64,000 bases of DNA from a bacterium HR28 (GTDB lineage: Bacteria > Chloroflexota > Chloroflexia > Thermomicrobiales > Thermomicrobiaceae): assembly GCA_002898255.1 (NCBI GenBank), contig BEIE01000003.1, forward strand, positions 62,001-126,000. The letters are read 5' to 3'. The translations under genes and the position numbers were made by a program. Under the pieces are notes generated by a model. That model was given only the letters and a program-made list of their open reading frames with translations, had not been told where the DNA came from and did not search any database. How positions within the stretch are numbered: the stretch's first letter is position 1; each line of letters opens with the position of its first letter. Positions 1-8,148 of the stretch are shown piece after piece.

Positions 1-1
1 G

Positions 2-133
2 TTGAAGCGGAGCATGCGGCCAGGCTTTGCAGGTGTAGAGAACGAGCTCTTCCATATGCCGCAGACGCGCATGCTGTTCGGAGACGCAAAGGAAACGCTC
101 AAGCGTCTCGTGGAAGCGGTGAAAACTGTCTGA
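2..133 (+). CDS. pntB: NAD(P) transhydrogenase subunit beta, C-terminal end (partial)
   Basis: Only the last 43 codons are in the window, and the gene begins before base 1. The residues (KRSMRPGFAGVENELF, then MLFGDAKETL) match the conserved C-terminus of PntB, part of the NADP(H)-binding domain III of proton-translocating transhydrogenase. This membrane enzyme couples proton flow to hydride transfer from NADH to NADP+. The stop is TGA at 131-133, followed 18 bases later by a strong hairpin terminator, so pntB is probably the last gene of its operon. The family call is firm for so short a fragment because the motif is highly conserved. Nothing can be said about the start or the other subunits. 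Confidence 0.88.
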   Translation: MKRSMRPGFAGVENELFHMPQTRMLFGDAKETLKRLVEAVKTV

Positions 134-150
134 CGTTGGAGTACTTGTGG

Positions 151-187
151 AGGACGGCCCAGCGATACTGCCGGCTGGGCCGTCCTT
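151..187 (+). terminator. Terminator hairpin after pntB
   Basis: There is a perfect 12-bp stem, GGACGGCCCAGC (152-163) with GCTGGGCCGTCC (174-185), and a 10-base loop. A flanking A-T pair extends it to 13 bp, followed by TTG. The U tract is short, but stem strength and its position 18 bases after the pntB stop support termination. The rest of the gap, 188-480, holds no convincing gene and no clear promoter. The frames that stay open there lack a ribosome site and family resemblance. Confidence 0.75.
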
Positions 188-480
188 GCCTCTCTGGTTG
201 CCTGACTCTCCGATGTGTCAACACGGAAAAGCCCTCGCGAGAGTCGACGCAAAGAGGGTCGGCGGCCGGACAGGGCAGCAGGGGTCTTGCGTCTCGCCGC
301 ATGCTTCCAGCTGGCTCTGCGAAGAGGGGCGAGTCGTTAGTGCTTGGCTGATTTCCATGCCTCCGGGGAGTGGCGGCGGAAGAGTTATTGCCGACGAGTG
401 CACACAAGTTCACCGTTTGTCACAAGGTTGCTCTCGCGGTCGTACCAGTGAACCCGGGCGAAGGAAAGGGGTGTTTGGCG

Positions 481-849
481 ATGAGTGGCGAGAACCGGTT
501 GGAGCAGTTCCGAGCCTACCGAACTCGGATGAACCAGCGAATCAGCGAGTTGGGGCATCGGGAGATGAACCGCTTCTTCGCCTTGGATAGCGCGACGTAT
601 CGGGACGGAGCACTCGATGCCCGGACCAAGGAACTGCTGGGTCTAGTGGCTTCGCTCGTCCTGCGGTGCAACGATTGTGTCGATTATCACCTGGACCGTT
701 GCGTGGAACTCGGATGGTCAGAGAGCGAACTCGCTGACGCTATGCAGGTGGCACTCATGGTAGGTGGAAGCATTGTGATCCCACATCTGCGTCACGCGGT
801 GGAGACACTCGACCTTCTGCGTGCCGAGAAGGAGCAGCGTCTGTCCTGA
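481..849 (+). CDS. Carboxymuconolactone decarboxylase / AhpD-like protein
   Basis: 122 residues from ATG 481, which follows a purine-rich GAAAGGGG ribosome site. A longer frame opens at 370, but its extra residues resemble nothing in the family. The protein has the CMD fold signature: an acidic helix (DARTKELLGL) followed by C63-x-x-C66-x-x-x-H70 (CNDCVDYH). In AhpD-type proteins this is a redox or peroxidase-associated cysteine pair. Small single-domain members typically act as alkylhydroperoxidase-like enzymes in the cytoplasm. It leads a same-strand run with the S41 protease, DUF309 and PIG-L genes, although 83 bases separate it from the next start. The family is secure; the substrate is unknown. 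Confidence 0.85.
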   Translation: MSGENRLEQFRAYRTRMNQRISELGHREMNRFFALDSATYRDGALDARTKELLGLVASLVLRCNDCVDYHLDRCVELGWSESELADAMQVALMVGGSIVIPHLRHAVETLDLLRAEKEQRLS

Positions 850-932
850 AGGCCACGGGAAGCCGCAGTCCGCATGGTGACTGGCTATGCTTGTGCCCGT
901 GGTTGTGGATCCCCCTCTCGTGGAGGCGAAGC

Positions 933-2234
933 GTGCAGACAACAAATGTTAACGAGAACCGGGCACGGCCACCGGCACCGCAAGGGCCCTGGATTCTGAT
1001 CTCGCTGGCGCTCTTCCTCGCCGGACTTTTGATCGGGCAGGCATGGCGGGAACCACTGGCTCCGGCAACAACTGCTGCCGAGGTGCCGACGCCCGTCGCG
1101 ATCTTCAGCGAGGCCTGGACGCTACTCCATGAGCACTATGTCGATCCGGCAGCGCTTGATGATAAGCGTCTTCTGGCTGGCGCGCTGCGAGGGCTTGCCG
1201 ATGCAGTAGGGGACAATGGTCATACACGGTATCTCACTCCGGAGGAGCTTGCGCAACACAGCGAGCAGCTTGCTGGCGAATATGCTGGGGTCGGCATCGA
1301 GATCGAAGAGCGGGACGGGCTCATCATCGTCCGTGATGTCTTTGAAGGGTCACCTGCGCAGCGGGCCGGTATTGCGGTCGGCGATGTCCTCGTTGCTGTG
1401 GACGGACTCCCGGTCCAAGAGCTTGGTCTCGATGGTGTGGTGCAGCATGTGCGAGGGCAAGAAGGAACACCGGTGACACTGACACTCGAACGGCCGAGCG
1501 AAAGTGTGACGTTCGAAGTCACCCTCGTGCGTGCCAAGATTCGGGCGCCGTTGGTACGCTGGGCGCTTCTCCCGGAACAGGTTGGCTTCGTACGGATCAG
1601 TTCGTTCTCTAGCGGCGCGACGGATGAAGCGCGTGCGGCGCTTGAGCGACTTGAGCAGGTCGGTGTGCGTGCCCTCATCCTTGATCTCCGAGGGAATCCT
1701 GGGGGACTGGTGGATGAGGCGGTCAACGTGAGCGGACTGTTCTTGCCGCCAGATACGGTTGTCTTTCGATCACGTGATCGGACCGGTAATGAGACGACTT
1801 ACCGGACGAAGCCGGACAGCCAGCCAACGATGCTCCCGCTCGTTGTCCTCGTGGACCGCGACTCTGCCTCAGCAGCGGAGATTGTCGCCGGAGCGCTCCA
1901 GGACTATGGTCGTGCCCGCATTGTCGGTGAACGCACGTTTGGCACAGGGACGGTGCTCATTGAATTCCGGTTGCAGGATGGTTCCGCACTCCTCATCGGT
2001 ACCCAAATCTGGGTAACACCGAACGGTCGGGTCATTTGGCGGAACGGGATCGAACCCGACGTGCCGGTGACACTCGGGACGAACGAGATGCCTCTGGCTC
2101 CTCGGAACGGCCAGCACGTGACGCTGGATGATCTGCGCACCGATGCCCAACTGACCGCGGCGTGGCAGCTTTTGACCGGCGGAGATCCTGCGCAGACAGC
2201 GGTTGTGCATTCGGAGTGTATCGGATGTCGGTGA
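933..2234 (+). CDS. S41-family (CtpA-like) C-terminal processing peptidase with altered catalytic lysine
   Basis: 433 residues from GTG 933, chosen because GGAGG (922-926) lies six bases upstream. A frame from 891 would put extra residues before the membrane anchor. The order is: short basic N-terminus, one transmembrane anchor (about residues 17-35), an N-terminal helical part, a PDZ domain (about 105-190, GVGIEIEERDGL) and the S41 protease domain. The nucleophile serine lies in DSASAAE (S313). The catalytic Lys expected 25 residues later, in TFGKG, is threonine here (TFGTG, T338, codon aca). The family trims C-termini of periplasmic or extracytoplasmic proteins. My recollection is that related Chloroflexota proteins share this TFGTG form, so it may be a lineage variant rather than a dead enzyme. 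Its stop overlaps the next start by ten bases. Confidence 0.85.
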   Translation: MQTTNVNENRARPPAPQGPWILISLALFLAGLLIGQAWREPLAPATTAAEVPTPVAIFSEAWTLLHEHYVDPAALDDKRLLAGALRGLADAVGDNGHTRYLTPEELAQHSEQLAGEYAGVGIEIEERDGLIIVRDVFEGSPAQRAGIAVGDVLVAVDGLPVQELGLDGVVQHVRGQEGTPVTLTLERPSESVTFEVTLVRAKIRAPLVRWALLPEQVGFVRISSFSSGATDEARAALERLEQVGVRALILDLRGNPGGLVDEAVNVSGLFLPPDTVVFRSRDRTGNETTYRTKPDSQPTMLPLVVLVDRDSASAAEIVAGALQDYGRARIVGERTFGTGTVLIEFRLQDGSALLIGTQIWVTPNGRVIWRNGIEPDVPVTLGTNEMPLAPRNGQHVTLDDLRTDAQLTAAWQLLTGGDPAQTAVVHSECIGCR

Positions 2235-2653
2235 ACGACTACCTACAAGTCGCTTGCCGTGGAGCACCACCTGCCGAGCTTGTGAGGGCCCGTCAACTCT
2301 TTGCGATCGGCGACTATTTCACCTGCCACGAGGTGCTAGAAGAGCTGTGGCGCGCCACGGAGGGGCCGCTCCGCGACCTCTATCGTGGGTTAATTCAGAT
2401 CGCGGTGGGGCTGTATCACGCGCAGCGTGGCAATTTGGTCGGAGCTCGACAGGTGTTGACGCGTGGGCTTCGGCGTGTGGAAAAGTACCCGAATGGATGC
2501 CTCGGTATCGATCTCGAGGCGCTCTGTGTGGGGGCATCACGGTATCTCGCTTGGCTTGAGGCGGGCGCTCTGCCTCCAGCACCACCACTGCCGGTGTGGC
2601 GCTGGTGTGTTGGAATCTTCAATCAGGGAGACGAGGAGTCGAGGGGAGTGTGA
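2225..2653 (+). CDS. DUF309 domain protein
   Basis: 142 residues from ATG 2225, inside the last codons of the protease gene, so translation is probably coupled. The family hallmark HEVLEELWR, with DLYRGLIQIAVGLYH and a following RG-rich helix, identifies DUF309, a small all-helical family of unknown function. The motif histidine and glutamates (HEVLEE) look like a possible metal or catalytic site, which is inference. No signal peptide or membrane segment is visible. The stop at 2653 is five bases before the GTG of the PIG-L deacetylase, so the genes are probably co-transcribed. Confidence 0.8.
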   Translation: MSVNDYLQVACRGAPPAELVRARQLFAIGDYFTCHEVLEELWRATEGPLRDLYRGLIQIAVGLYHAQRGNLVGARQVLTRGLRRVEKYPNGCLGIDLEALCVGASRYLAWLEAGALPPAPPLPVWRWCVGIFNQGDEESRGV

Positions 2654-2657
2654 GGTC

Positions 2658-3392
2658 GTGCGCATACCGGAACGACCGCAACGGGTCCTGGTAGTGATGG
2701 CTCATCCAGACGATGCTGAGTTCCTTTGTGCAGGGACGGTCGCGCGTTGGGCGAGTGAAGGAAGCGAGATCGTCTACCTGTTGGTGACGAGTGGTGACAA
2801 GGGCAGCAACGACCCAACGATGACGCCGGAACGGCTTATGACGATCCGCGAAGCTGAACAACGCGAGGCGGCTCGTCTCTTGGGCGTCCAGCATGTGGAG
2901 TTTCTGCGTTACCGAGATGCGGAAGTCGTGGCCGACCTCCGGTTGCGGCGCGATCTTGTCCGGGCTATTCGACGGTTTCGCCCCGATGCGGTTGTCTGCC
3001 AGGATCCGACCGCCCGGTACTTCGGCCAAGAGTACATTCAACATCCCGATCACATTGCCGTTGGTGAAGCAACACTCGCTGCGGTCTTTCCGAGTGCGCG
3101 TGATCGGCTGACGTTTCCGGAGCTCCTTGAGGAGGGGCTCGAGCCGCACGTCGTGCCGTATGTGTATCTCTCGGGTGCACGTGAGCCGGATGTGTTTGTG
3201 GACATCACGGCTTTCTTTGAGCGCAAAGTGGAGGCCTTGCGGGCGCATCGTAGTCAATTGGGTGACTGGGATCCGGAACCGATGCTCCGGCTGTGGGCGC
3301 AGGATACGGCCGCAGAAGCACGCCGTCGTGGCTGGCCGAATGCTGAGCAAATGCTCTTTGCTGAGGCATTCAAGTTTTTCGACATTCGATAA
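2658..3392 (+). CDS. PIG-L/LmbE family deacetylase
   Basis: 244 residues from GTG 2658, just after the DUF309 stop. GAGGGGAG (2641-2648) is a plausible ribosome site. The zinc-binding signature AHPDDAE is present near the N-terminus (about residues 13-19), with the distal HPDH near residue 129. The family hydrolyses N-acetyl groups from GlcNAc-linked substrates, as in mycothiol and bacillithiol precursors and GlcNAc-PI. The length (about 230-250) is typical of BshB-like members, but no thiol-biosynthesis glycosyltransferase is adjacent, so the substrate is not assigned. A second PIG-L paralogue follows selB at 40097-40945. The gene ends 37 bases before the end of the convergent nar operon. 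Confidence 0.85.
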   Translation: MRIPERPQRVLVVMAHPDDAEFLCAGTVARWASEGSEIVYLLVTSGDKGSNDPTMTPERLMTIREAEQREAARLLGVQHVEFLRYRDAEVVADLRLRRDLVRAIRRFRPDAVVCQDPTARYFGQEYIQHPDHIAVGEATLAAVFPSARDRLTFPELLEEGLEPHVVPYVYLSGAREPDVFVDITAFFERKVEALRAHRSQLGDWDPEPMLRLWAQDTAAEARRRGWPNAEQMLFAEAFKFFDIR

Positions 3393-3429
3393 ATCTGGGT
3401 GGAGTGGGTGACTTGCGGGTGTGGCTGTA

Positions 3430-4548
3430 TCAAATGAGGAGTGTTGTGGTTGGGGATGATAATACCTGGCGTAGAAAGCCATACCAACGCACGAGTAAAG
3501 CTCCAGCGACGACCAGCCAGGCGACGAGCGCAAGGTAGGCGAAGCTGCGTGCGAGTGGGAGAAGGAACGGCACGTTGAGTGCCCGTGCGAGTGCGTCGGT
3601 GCAGGTGGAGTACATGCCAAGCGGGAAGACCATGCCCCAGTACTGGGGATCGTAGCGAAAGGCGAAACGCTTGTATCCATGTCGCCAGAACCCGAGGATA
3701 AATAGGAGGGGAATCCACCATGTGCCGATCGACCACGCCAGCCAAGTGCTCCCACGGAGGAATGGATCGAGGGCTCGCAGTGGAGGCCAGGCTGTTTCTT
3801 GCATGACGAGGCTGGCTCCGGCCAGAGTGGTGATGGCAACGGCGCCCATGTTAATCCAGTAAGGAGGGACAAGCGCATCGGGTCGAACCGGGAAAAACGT
3901 GAACCGGTACGCGATCAGTGTGATGAGCATGCCGTAGATGACTGCACCAGCAAGATGGAAAGAGACGGCAGCGAACAAGATCAGCTCGCGGTATGCCGGA
4001 TGCGCCTGTGCGACTGGAGCGCCGAGAACTGTGAGTGACTGGGTTGCGACCGTGGCCAGTAGCCATCCACCATGAAGGCCGGCGTCAAGCGTGGGCTTGT
4101 GCTCACGAATGGTGACAGCGGTGAAGAATGTGTAAGTGGTGAGAATCCAGAAAAAAAGCGCAACAAACCAAAGGGTGGTTGCGATAAGTTCGTTGTTGGC
4201 CTGAGTCAGGTACTGTCGGCCGAGCACAGCACTGCCGGCGACAAGGGTAAAAAAACCCGGTCCTCGAACATGGTCGCAGGCGTCCTGATAAATGCGTTTC
4301 GGGTAGCGGACAATACGCCAGACAAACAGGAGCCAAAGCGCAGTATATGCTCCAATATTGAGGAGAAAAAGACCTTTCGCGATTTGAGCGTGGCCAGCCA
4401 GACCAATCGCAGTCGACACGATACCAGTCGCCATGACGAAAGCAAAGTACGCAGGATGGAGATTTGCCACTTCCTGCGAGAGCTGAAACAGTGTTGACCT
4501 TGGTTGCACCGTTACCGGTAGAGGCATAAGTAATCTGCATTCACACAC
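3430..4548 (-). CDS. TDT / SLAC1-TehA family anion channel or transporter, last gene of the nar operon
   Basis: 372 residues if translation starts at GTG 4548, which overlaps the stop of the upstream gene. ATG 4527, seven codons in, is an alternative; neither has a good ribosome site. About ten hydrophobic helices are visible, beginning HPAYFAFVMATGIVSTA, a typical opening for the tellurite-resistance/dicarboxylate transporter (TDT) family that includes TehA and the plant channel SLAC1. SLAC1 conducts nitrate and chloride. No NarK is present in this operon, so a role in nitrate uptake or nitrite export is a reasonable inference. Malate/C4-dicarboxylate or sulfite export is the alternative within the family. 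Confidence 0.82.
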   Translation of the reverse strand: MCECRLLMPLPVTVQPRSTLFQLSQEVANLHPAYFAFVMATGIVSTAIGLAGHAQIAKGLFLLNIGAYTALWLLFVWRIVRYPKRIYQDACDHVRGPGFFTLVAGSAVLGRQYLTQANNELIATTLWFVALFFWILTTYTFFTAVTIREHKPTLDAGLHGGWLLATVATQSLTVLGAPVAQAHPAYRELILFAAVSFHLAGAVIYGMLITLIAYRFTFFPVRPDALVPPYWINMGAVAITTLAGASLVMQETAWPPLRALDPFLRGSTWLAWSIGTWWIPLLFILGFWRHGYKRFAFRYDPQYWGMVFPLGMYSTCTDALARALNVPFLLPLARSFAYLALVAWLVVAGALLVRWYGFLRQVLSSPTTTLLI

Positions 4549-5170
4549 CAGCTGAGGCGGCCTCTCGACTCACCCATTCATGGTAACGAGAGACGGGGCG
4601 GTAGTACGCGTCGCCCGCGCAGCTTCGGCAGAGGACCTGGTCGGCGATTCGGATCTCCCGCTGATCTAGGACCTCCTCGCCGCAAAGCGAGCAGGTGACA
4701 CGCTCGCCAGCCCGGCCGAGGAGCATCTTTAGATCGATGGTCAAAGTCACCTCGTTCCACTCCAAGAGTTCGTCATCTGGCATGTGCTGATATCCGATGA
4801 GCTGAGCGTGCCAGCGGGAGGGTGCCCCAGGAGCATAGAGCCCTGCTCGCTCGCGGGCGAGATGGTGAGGCCGAATGCGTATGGCGCGTCCAGTCACCGT
4901 ATCCACGAAAGTCGCGGCCACCTTCCCGTGGTCGACGATACGCATGGTGCGGCGGCCGATCCAGCAGTTGGCCCCAACGGCGACACCATCGGCCGCACAC
5001 CCATACGTCTCGACGATCGCGAGCACACGCTTCTCACGCTGAGGAAGCTCGATACCAAGGAGCCGGCCGGCTAAGAGACTCATCCGCACGCCAAGGACCT
5101 GGCGGGGACAGAGCCGACCGTCATGGAGGCGAGCACTCGCTTCCAGAAGCGCTTCAAGTGTGACGGTCAT
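4541..5170 (-). CDS. FmdE-like protein with C-terminal zinc finger
   Basis: 209 residues from ATG 5170, with TAGGAGCGAAAG upstream. The N-terminal two thirds resemble the FmdE family (RLCPRQVLGVRMSLLA, then VAIVE-type TYGCAADGV with a Cys, then a GKVAATFVDT strand). The C-terminus is a treble-clef or TraR-like zinc finger: CSLCGEE with CRSCAG (about residues 162-190). FmdE proteins were named from the molybdenum formylmethanofuran dehydrogenase operon. Their role outside methanogens is unclear, but they often accompany molybdoenzymes. Placement right after narI suggests help with molybdenum cofactor handling or NarG assembly, which is inference. The stop overlaps the next start. Confidence 0.75.
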   Translation of the reverse strand: MTVTLEALLEASARLHDGRLCPRQVLGVRMSLLAGRLLGIELPQREKRVLAIVETYGCAADGVAVGANCWIGRRTMRIVDHGKVAATFVDTVTGRAIRIRPHHLARERAGLYAPGAPSRWHAQLIGYQHMPDDELLEWNEVTLTIDLKMLLGRAGERVTCSLCGEEVLDQREIRIADQVLCRSCAGDAYYRPVSRYHEWVSREAASAGV

Positions 5171-5179
5171 CTTTCGCTC

Positions 5180-5869
5180 CTAGCGGGCAGGCGCGAAGCG
5201 ACGGCGGATGTTCCAGATGACCACCTGGTACGGTCGCCAAAGATAGGTAATTGGGAAAACTACGACATGCACCAGTCGTGTGAAAGGGAAAATAGCCAGA
5301 AGTAGGAAGCCGCCAAGATAGTGAAGTTTGATGATCCACGGTAGCGAGGTCACATATTGGATAGCGGGTTGGAACTTTGCCAACGAGATCATCCAAGGTA
5401 CGGCAGTGTACATATACCAGAGTGAGCCCCAACGATAGAAGAGTGCAACATAGACCCCGACGGCGAGCTGCAACATGAGGACAATGACCAGCAGCCAGTC
5501 GGGTAAGGTCGTCACCTTGCGGATGCGAGGATTTAGAAGGCGTCGCACGAATAAAACACCGAGCGTCACAACACTCGAAAGACCCAGTGCGGCGCCGAAG
5601 GCTTCGAGAGGGTAGAGTCGGCTTGGTGGAGCGATGAAGCGTGACCAGAAGCCCGTAAACATGCCCGCGATGTGTGCGGCAAGGATGATGAGGAGAGCAT
5701 AGTGCCACGGAGCTGAGCCGAAGAAGAGTGCACGGTTCTCCAGGAATTGTGATGAGAAGCTAGAGAAGGAGAAGCGATCAAAGAAGTAGCGGTAGAGGCC
5801 GACCAAGACAGCCAGTGCAACTGAGACATAGGGGAATACGACGAACAGCAGGATATCGACCGTCCTCAT
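5180..5869 (-). CDS. narI: Respiratory nitrate reductase gamma subunit (cytochrome b)
   Basis: 229 residues, five hydrophobic helices. NarI anchors NarGH on the cytoplasmic side of the membrane and passes electrons from quinol through two b hemes. Histidines H56 and H66 (WHYALLIILAAHIAG) and H183 and H201 (KLHYLGGF..., RLVHVV) reproduce the spacing of the four heme ligands of E. coli NarI. ATG 5869 overlaps the narJ stop (ATGA), so translation is coupled. The length is normal for the family. Nine bases separate its stop from the FmdE-like gene. Identity is secure. Confidence 0.95.
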   Translation of the reverse strand: MRTVDILLFVVFPYVSVALAVLVGLYRYFFDRFSFSSFSSQFLENRALFFGSAPWHYALLIILAAHIAGMFTGFWSRFIAPPSRLYPLEAFGAALGLSSVVTLGVLFVRRLLNPRIRKVTTLPDWLLVIVLMLQLAVGVYVALFYRWGSLWYMYTAVPWMISLAKFQPAIQYVTSLPWIIKLHYLGGFLLLAIFPFTRLVHVVVFPITYLWRPYQVVIWNIRRRFAPAR

Positions 5870-6585
5870 CGGTGCCCATTCCCTTCTACTTGGCCAGTCT
5901 CATTCCACTCTTGCCACAGTGCCTCAAGCAAGAGTCGTGTCGCGACAAGCGCACACCGGTATGCCGTGCGTCCTGGGCTGGTTTTGACGCTTGGTTGTCC
6001 TTCGGTCATCGTCAGGAGGAAACCGCCGGTGAGAACTTCGCCCAGGCTATGTCCCTCCAATTCGTGACTCTCGTCGCCCAGCCCTGCTTCCTCAACGAGG
6101 AGCGATTCGAACTGGGGAACCTTCTCGCCCAGCATCCGCTTGAGGGCCGGTAGTAATCCCTCCTGAACAATAGTCATCGCCTCGAGCGGGTCGGCAAGTG
6201 CCGTGAACCGCAAGAGCAGTGAGAGCCGGTCTGGTACCTCGCTCATATCACTCGGAAGACCAAGAGCGGCGTAGCGCTCTTTCAAGGCGATGAGGAAATG
6301 ACTGCGGCGATAGGTCTCGCCGAAAAGATGATAGCCAACATATGGATAAAAGACCGGATTAAGGTCGAAGATGGCGGTATAGACCTCCTCTAGCATCCCA
6401 GGACTGGTCTGAGTGACATAACTGCGGAAGGCGCGCAGGTAGGGCACGGCCGCAGGAGCAAGCGTCCCCGCCAGCTCCTCGAGCCGTGCCACCGTCGTCA
6501 CGAGACCGGGGCGAGGATAGTCGAGAAGGTCAGCGAGCAAACTAAGGACCTCAGTTCGTCGTACGGCTCCACTCGTCCCCGCCAC
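5866..6585 (-). CDS. narJ: Nitrate reductase assembly chaperone
   Basis: 239 residues from GTG 6585, preceded by GGAGGTG. It is an all-helical TorD/NarJ-type protein: LLDYPRPGL near the start, YVTQTSPGMLEEVYTAIFDLNP in the core and PDRLSLLLRFTALAD later. NarJ binds the NarG precursor in the cytoplasm, holds it apart from the membrane and allows molybdenum cofactor insertion before assembly with NarI. The family is very divergent, and the position between narH and narI gives most of the confidence. It starts three bases after the narH stop and overlaps narI. Confidence 0.92.
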   Translation of the reverse strand: MAGTSGAVRRTEVLSLLADLLDYPRPGLVTTVARLEELAGTLAPAAVPYLRAFRSYVTQTSPGMLEEVYTAIFDLNPVFYPYVGYHLFGETYRRSHFLIALKERYAALGLPSDMSEVPDRLSLLLRFTALADPLEAMTIVQEGLLPALKRMLGEKVPQFESLLVEEAGLGDESHELEGHSLGEVLTGGFLLTMTEGQPSVKTSPGRTAYRCALVATRLLLEALWQEWNETGQVEGNGHR

Positions 6586-6588
6586 GGT

Positions 6589-8130
6589 TTACCACCTCCG
6601 CTCTGGCGCCTTGCGGAAGCCAAAGCCAACTTCGGCACGATAGGTCGGGTAGTTACGCCGCTCTGGATCAAGCTCCGGGAACTGATTCTCGACCGCCATC
6701 TCGCGGGCGAGCGGCGGGACAACGAACCGCTCCTCAAACGTTGGCAGGGAGGTGAGGCGCCAGATGGCCTCGCACTCATCGGGTGTGGTCTGGCCCAGCT
6801 GCAATGCTCGTTGAACGTCACCCGGCGTCACATCACCGACCTTCTTGAAACGCATATAAATGCGCACTGCGATGAGCTTGTGATAGACCTCGCGGATAAT
6901 CTGTTCGTTTCCAGCGGAGAAGAGGCTGGCCAGGTACTTGATTGGTGTGCGGTTCTTCTCCAACGCCGCCAGCATCGGTGCGAGACCCTCTTGTCCGGCA
7001 TCCACCGTCTCATAGACACCATTGCGCTGCACTGCCTGAACTGGCTGCATTGGCGGTACATAGAAGAGCATCGGCAAGGTTCGGAACTCAGGATGCAGTG
7101 GCAGGGCCAGCTTCCAGAGCTTGAAGAATTTATAAACTGGTGAACGTTGAGCATACTCAATCATTAGATCGGTAATCCCGTTTGCCTTCGCATTGCGAAT
7201 TACTTCGGGATCAAACGGGTCAAGAATAACGCTGCGCTGAGCTTCGACCAAGTATTCATCTGGCTGCGAAATGGCCCACGTGATGCGGTCAGCATCATAG
7301 AGGATCAGGCCGAGGTAACGGATCCGTCCGACGCAGGCATGGAAGCACGCTGGCGGCTGACCGGTCTCCAACCGGGGATAGCAGAGGATACATTTCTCCG
7401 ACTTCCCGGTGAACCAGTTGAAGTAGACCTTCTTATAGGGGCAGCCAGAAATGCACATTCGCCAAGCGCGGCACTTCTCCTGGCTAATGAGTACGATTCC
7501 GTCTTCGCCACGCTTGTAGATGGCGCCAGCCGGGCAGGCTGCAACACAGCCTGGGTTCAAGCAGTGATTGCAAATACGTGGTAGATAGAAGAAGACCAGG
7601 TTACCCAATTCCTGCATCGAGCGTCGCTCTTCGGGCGAGAGGTTCTTGAGATTGGGATCGTTGTCCGCGTAGACTGGTGAACCGCCGAGATCGTCGTCCC
7701 AGTTTGGTCCTGCTTCGACCGTATCGATGTACTCGCCGGTCACCATGGAAATTGGTCGTGCCGTTGGCTGGTCATCACTGAGGGGCGCATTGAACAGATT
7801 CTCATAGTCATAGGTCCACGGCTCATAGTAGTCGTCGATGCGTGGGAGATATGGGTTGTAAAAGATGTTGGTGAGCGTTCCCAGCTTGCCCTGTAGCTTC
7901 AGGCGCACCTTACCGGTCCTGGGATCACGCTCCCATCCACCGCGGTACTTCTCTTGGTCCTCCCAGAGCGTCGGGAAGCCAGTACCGGGCTTCGTTTCGA
8001 CGTTGTTCCACCAGTGATACTCTGTTCCCTTTCGATCGGTCCAGATGTTCTTACAGGCGATGGAGCACGTATGGCACCCGATGCACTTGTCGAGGTGGAA
8101 GACCATCGAGACTTGTGCGCGGACGTCCAT
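6589..8130 (-). CDS. narH: Respiratory nitrate reductase beta subunit (iron-sulfur)
   Basis: 513 residues from ATG 8130, with AGGAGG six bases upstream. It carries electrons from NarI hemes to NarG through four Fe-S clusters. The cysteine groups are all present: CIGCHTCSIACKN near the N-terminus, CNHCLNPGCVAACP, CRAWRMCISGCP (Trp replacing a Cys, as expected for the 3Fe-4S cluster) and CILCYPRLETGQPPACFHAC. There is no signal peptide, consistent with a cytoplasm-facing enzyme. The length matches the family (about 490-520). It is separated from narG by the FKBP gene, an unusual arrangement since narG and narH are normally adjacent. Confidence 0.96.
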   Translation of the reverse strand: MDVRAQVSMVFHLDKCIGCHTCSIACKNIWTDRKGTEYHWWNNVETKPGTGFPTLWEDQEKYRGGWERDPRTGKVRLKLQGKLGTLTNIFYNPYLPRIDDYYEPWTYDYENLFNAPLSDDQPTARPISMVTGEYIDTVEAGPNWDDDLGGSPVYADNDPNLKNLSPEERRSMQELGNLVFFYLPRICNHCLNPGCVAACPAGAIYKRGEDGIVLISQEKCRAWRMCISGCPYKKVYFNWFTGKSEKCILCYPRLETGQPPACFHACVGRIRYLGLILYDADRITWAISQPDEYLVEAQRSVILDPFDPEVIRNAKANGITDLMIEYAQRSPVYKFFKLWKLALPLHPEFRTLPMLFYVPPMQPVQAVQRNGVYETVDAGQEGLAPMLAALEKNRTPIKYLASLFSAGNEQIIREVYHKLIAVRIYMRFKKVGDVTPGDVQRALQLGQTTPDECEAIWRLTSLPTFEERFVVPPLAREMAVENQFPELDPERRNYPTYRAEVGFGFRKAPERRW

Positions 8131-8148
8131 AAGATCCTCCTCTCTTTG

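Noticed and set aside
331-346. Sixteen-base repeat GAGTCGTTAGTGCTTG, also at 37142-37157
   Set aside because: One exact match of this size is about what chance would give in 64 kb, and its surroundings differ. Both copies are non-coding, so it is noted only.
850-932. Possible terminator CCACGGG/CCCGTGG after the AhpD gene
   Set aside because: The loop is 36 bases long and there is no U tract, so it is unlikely to terminate.
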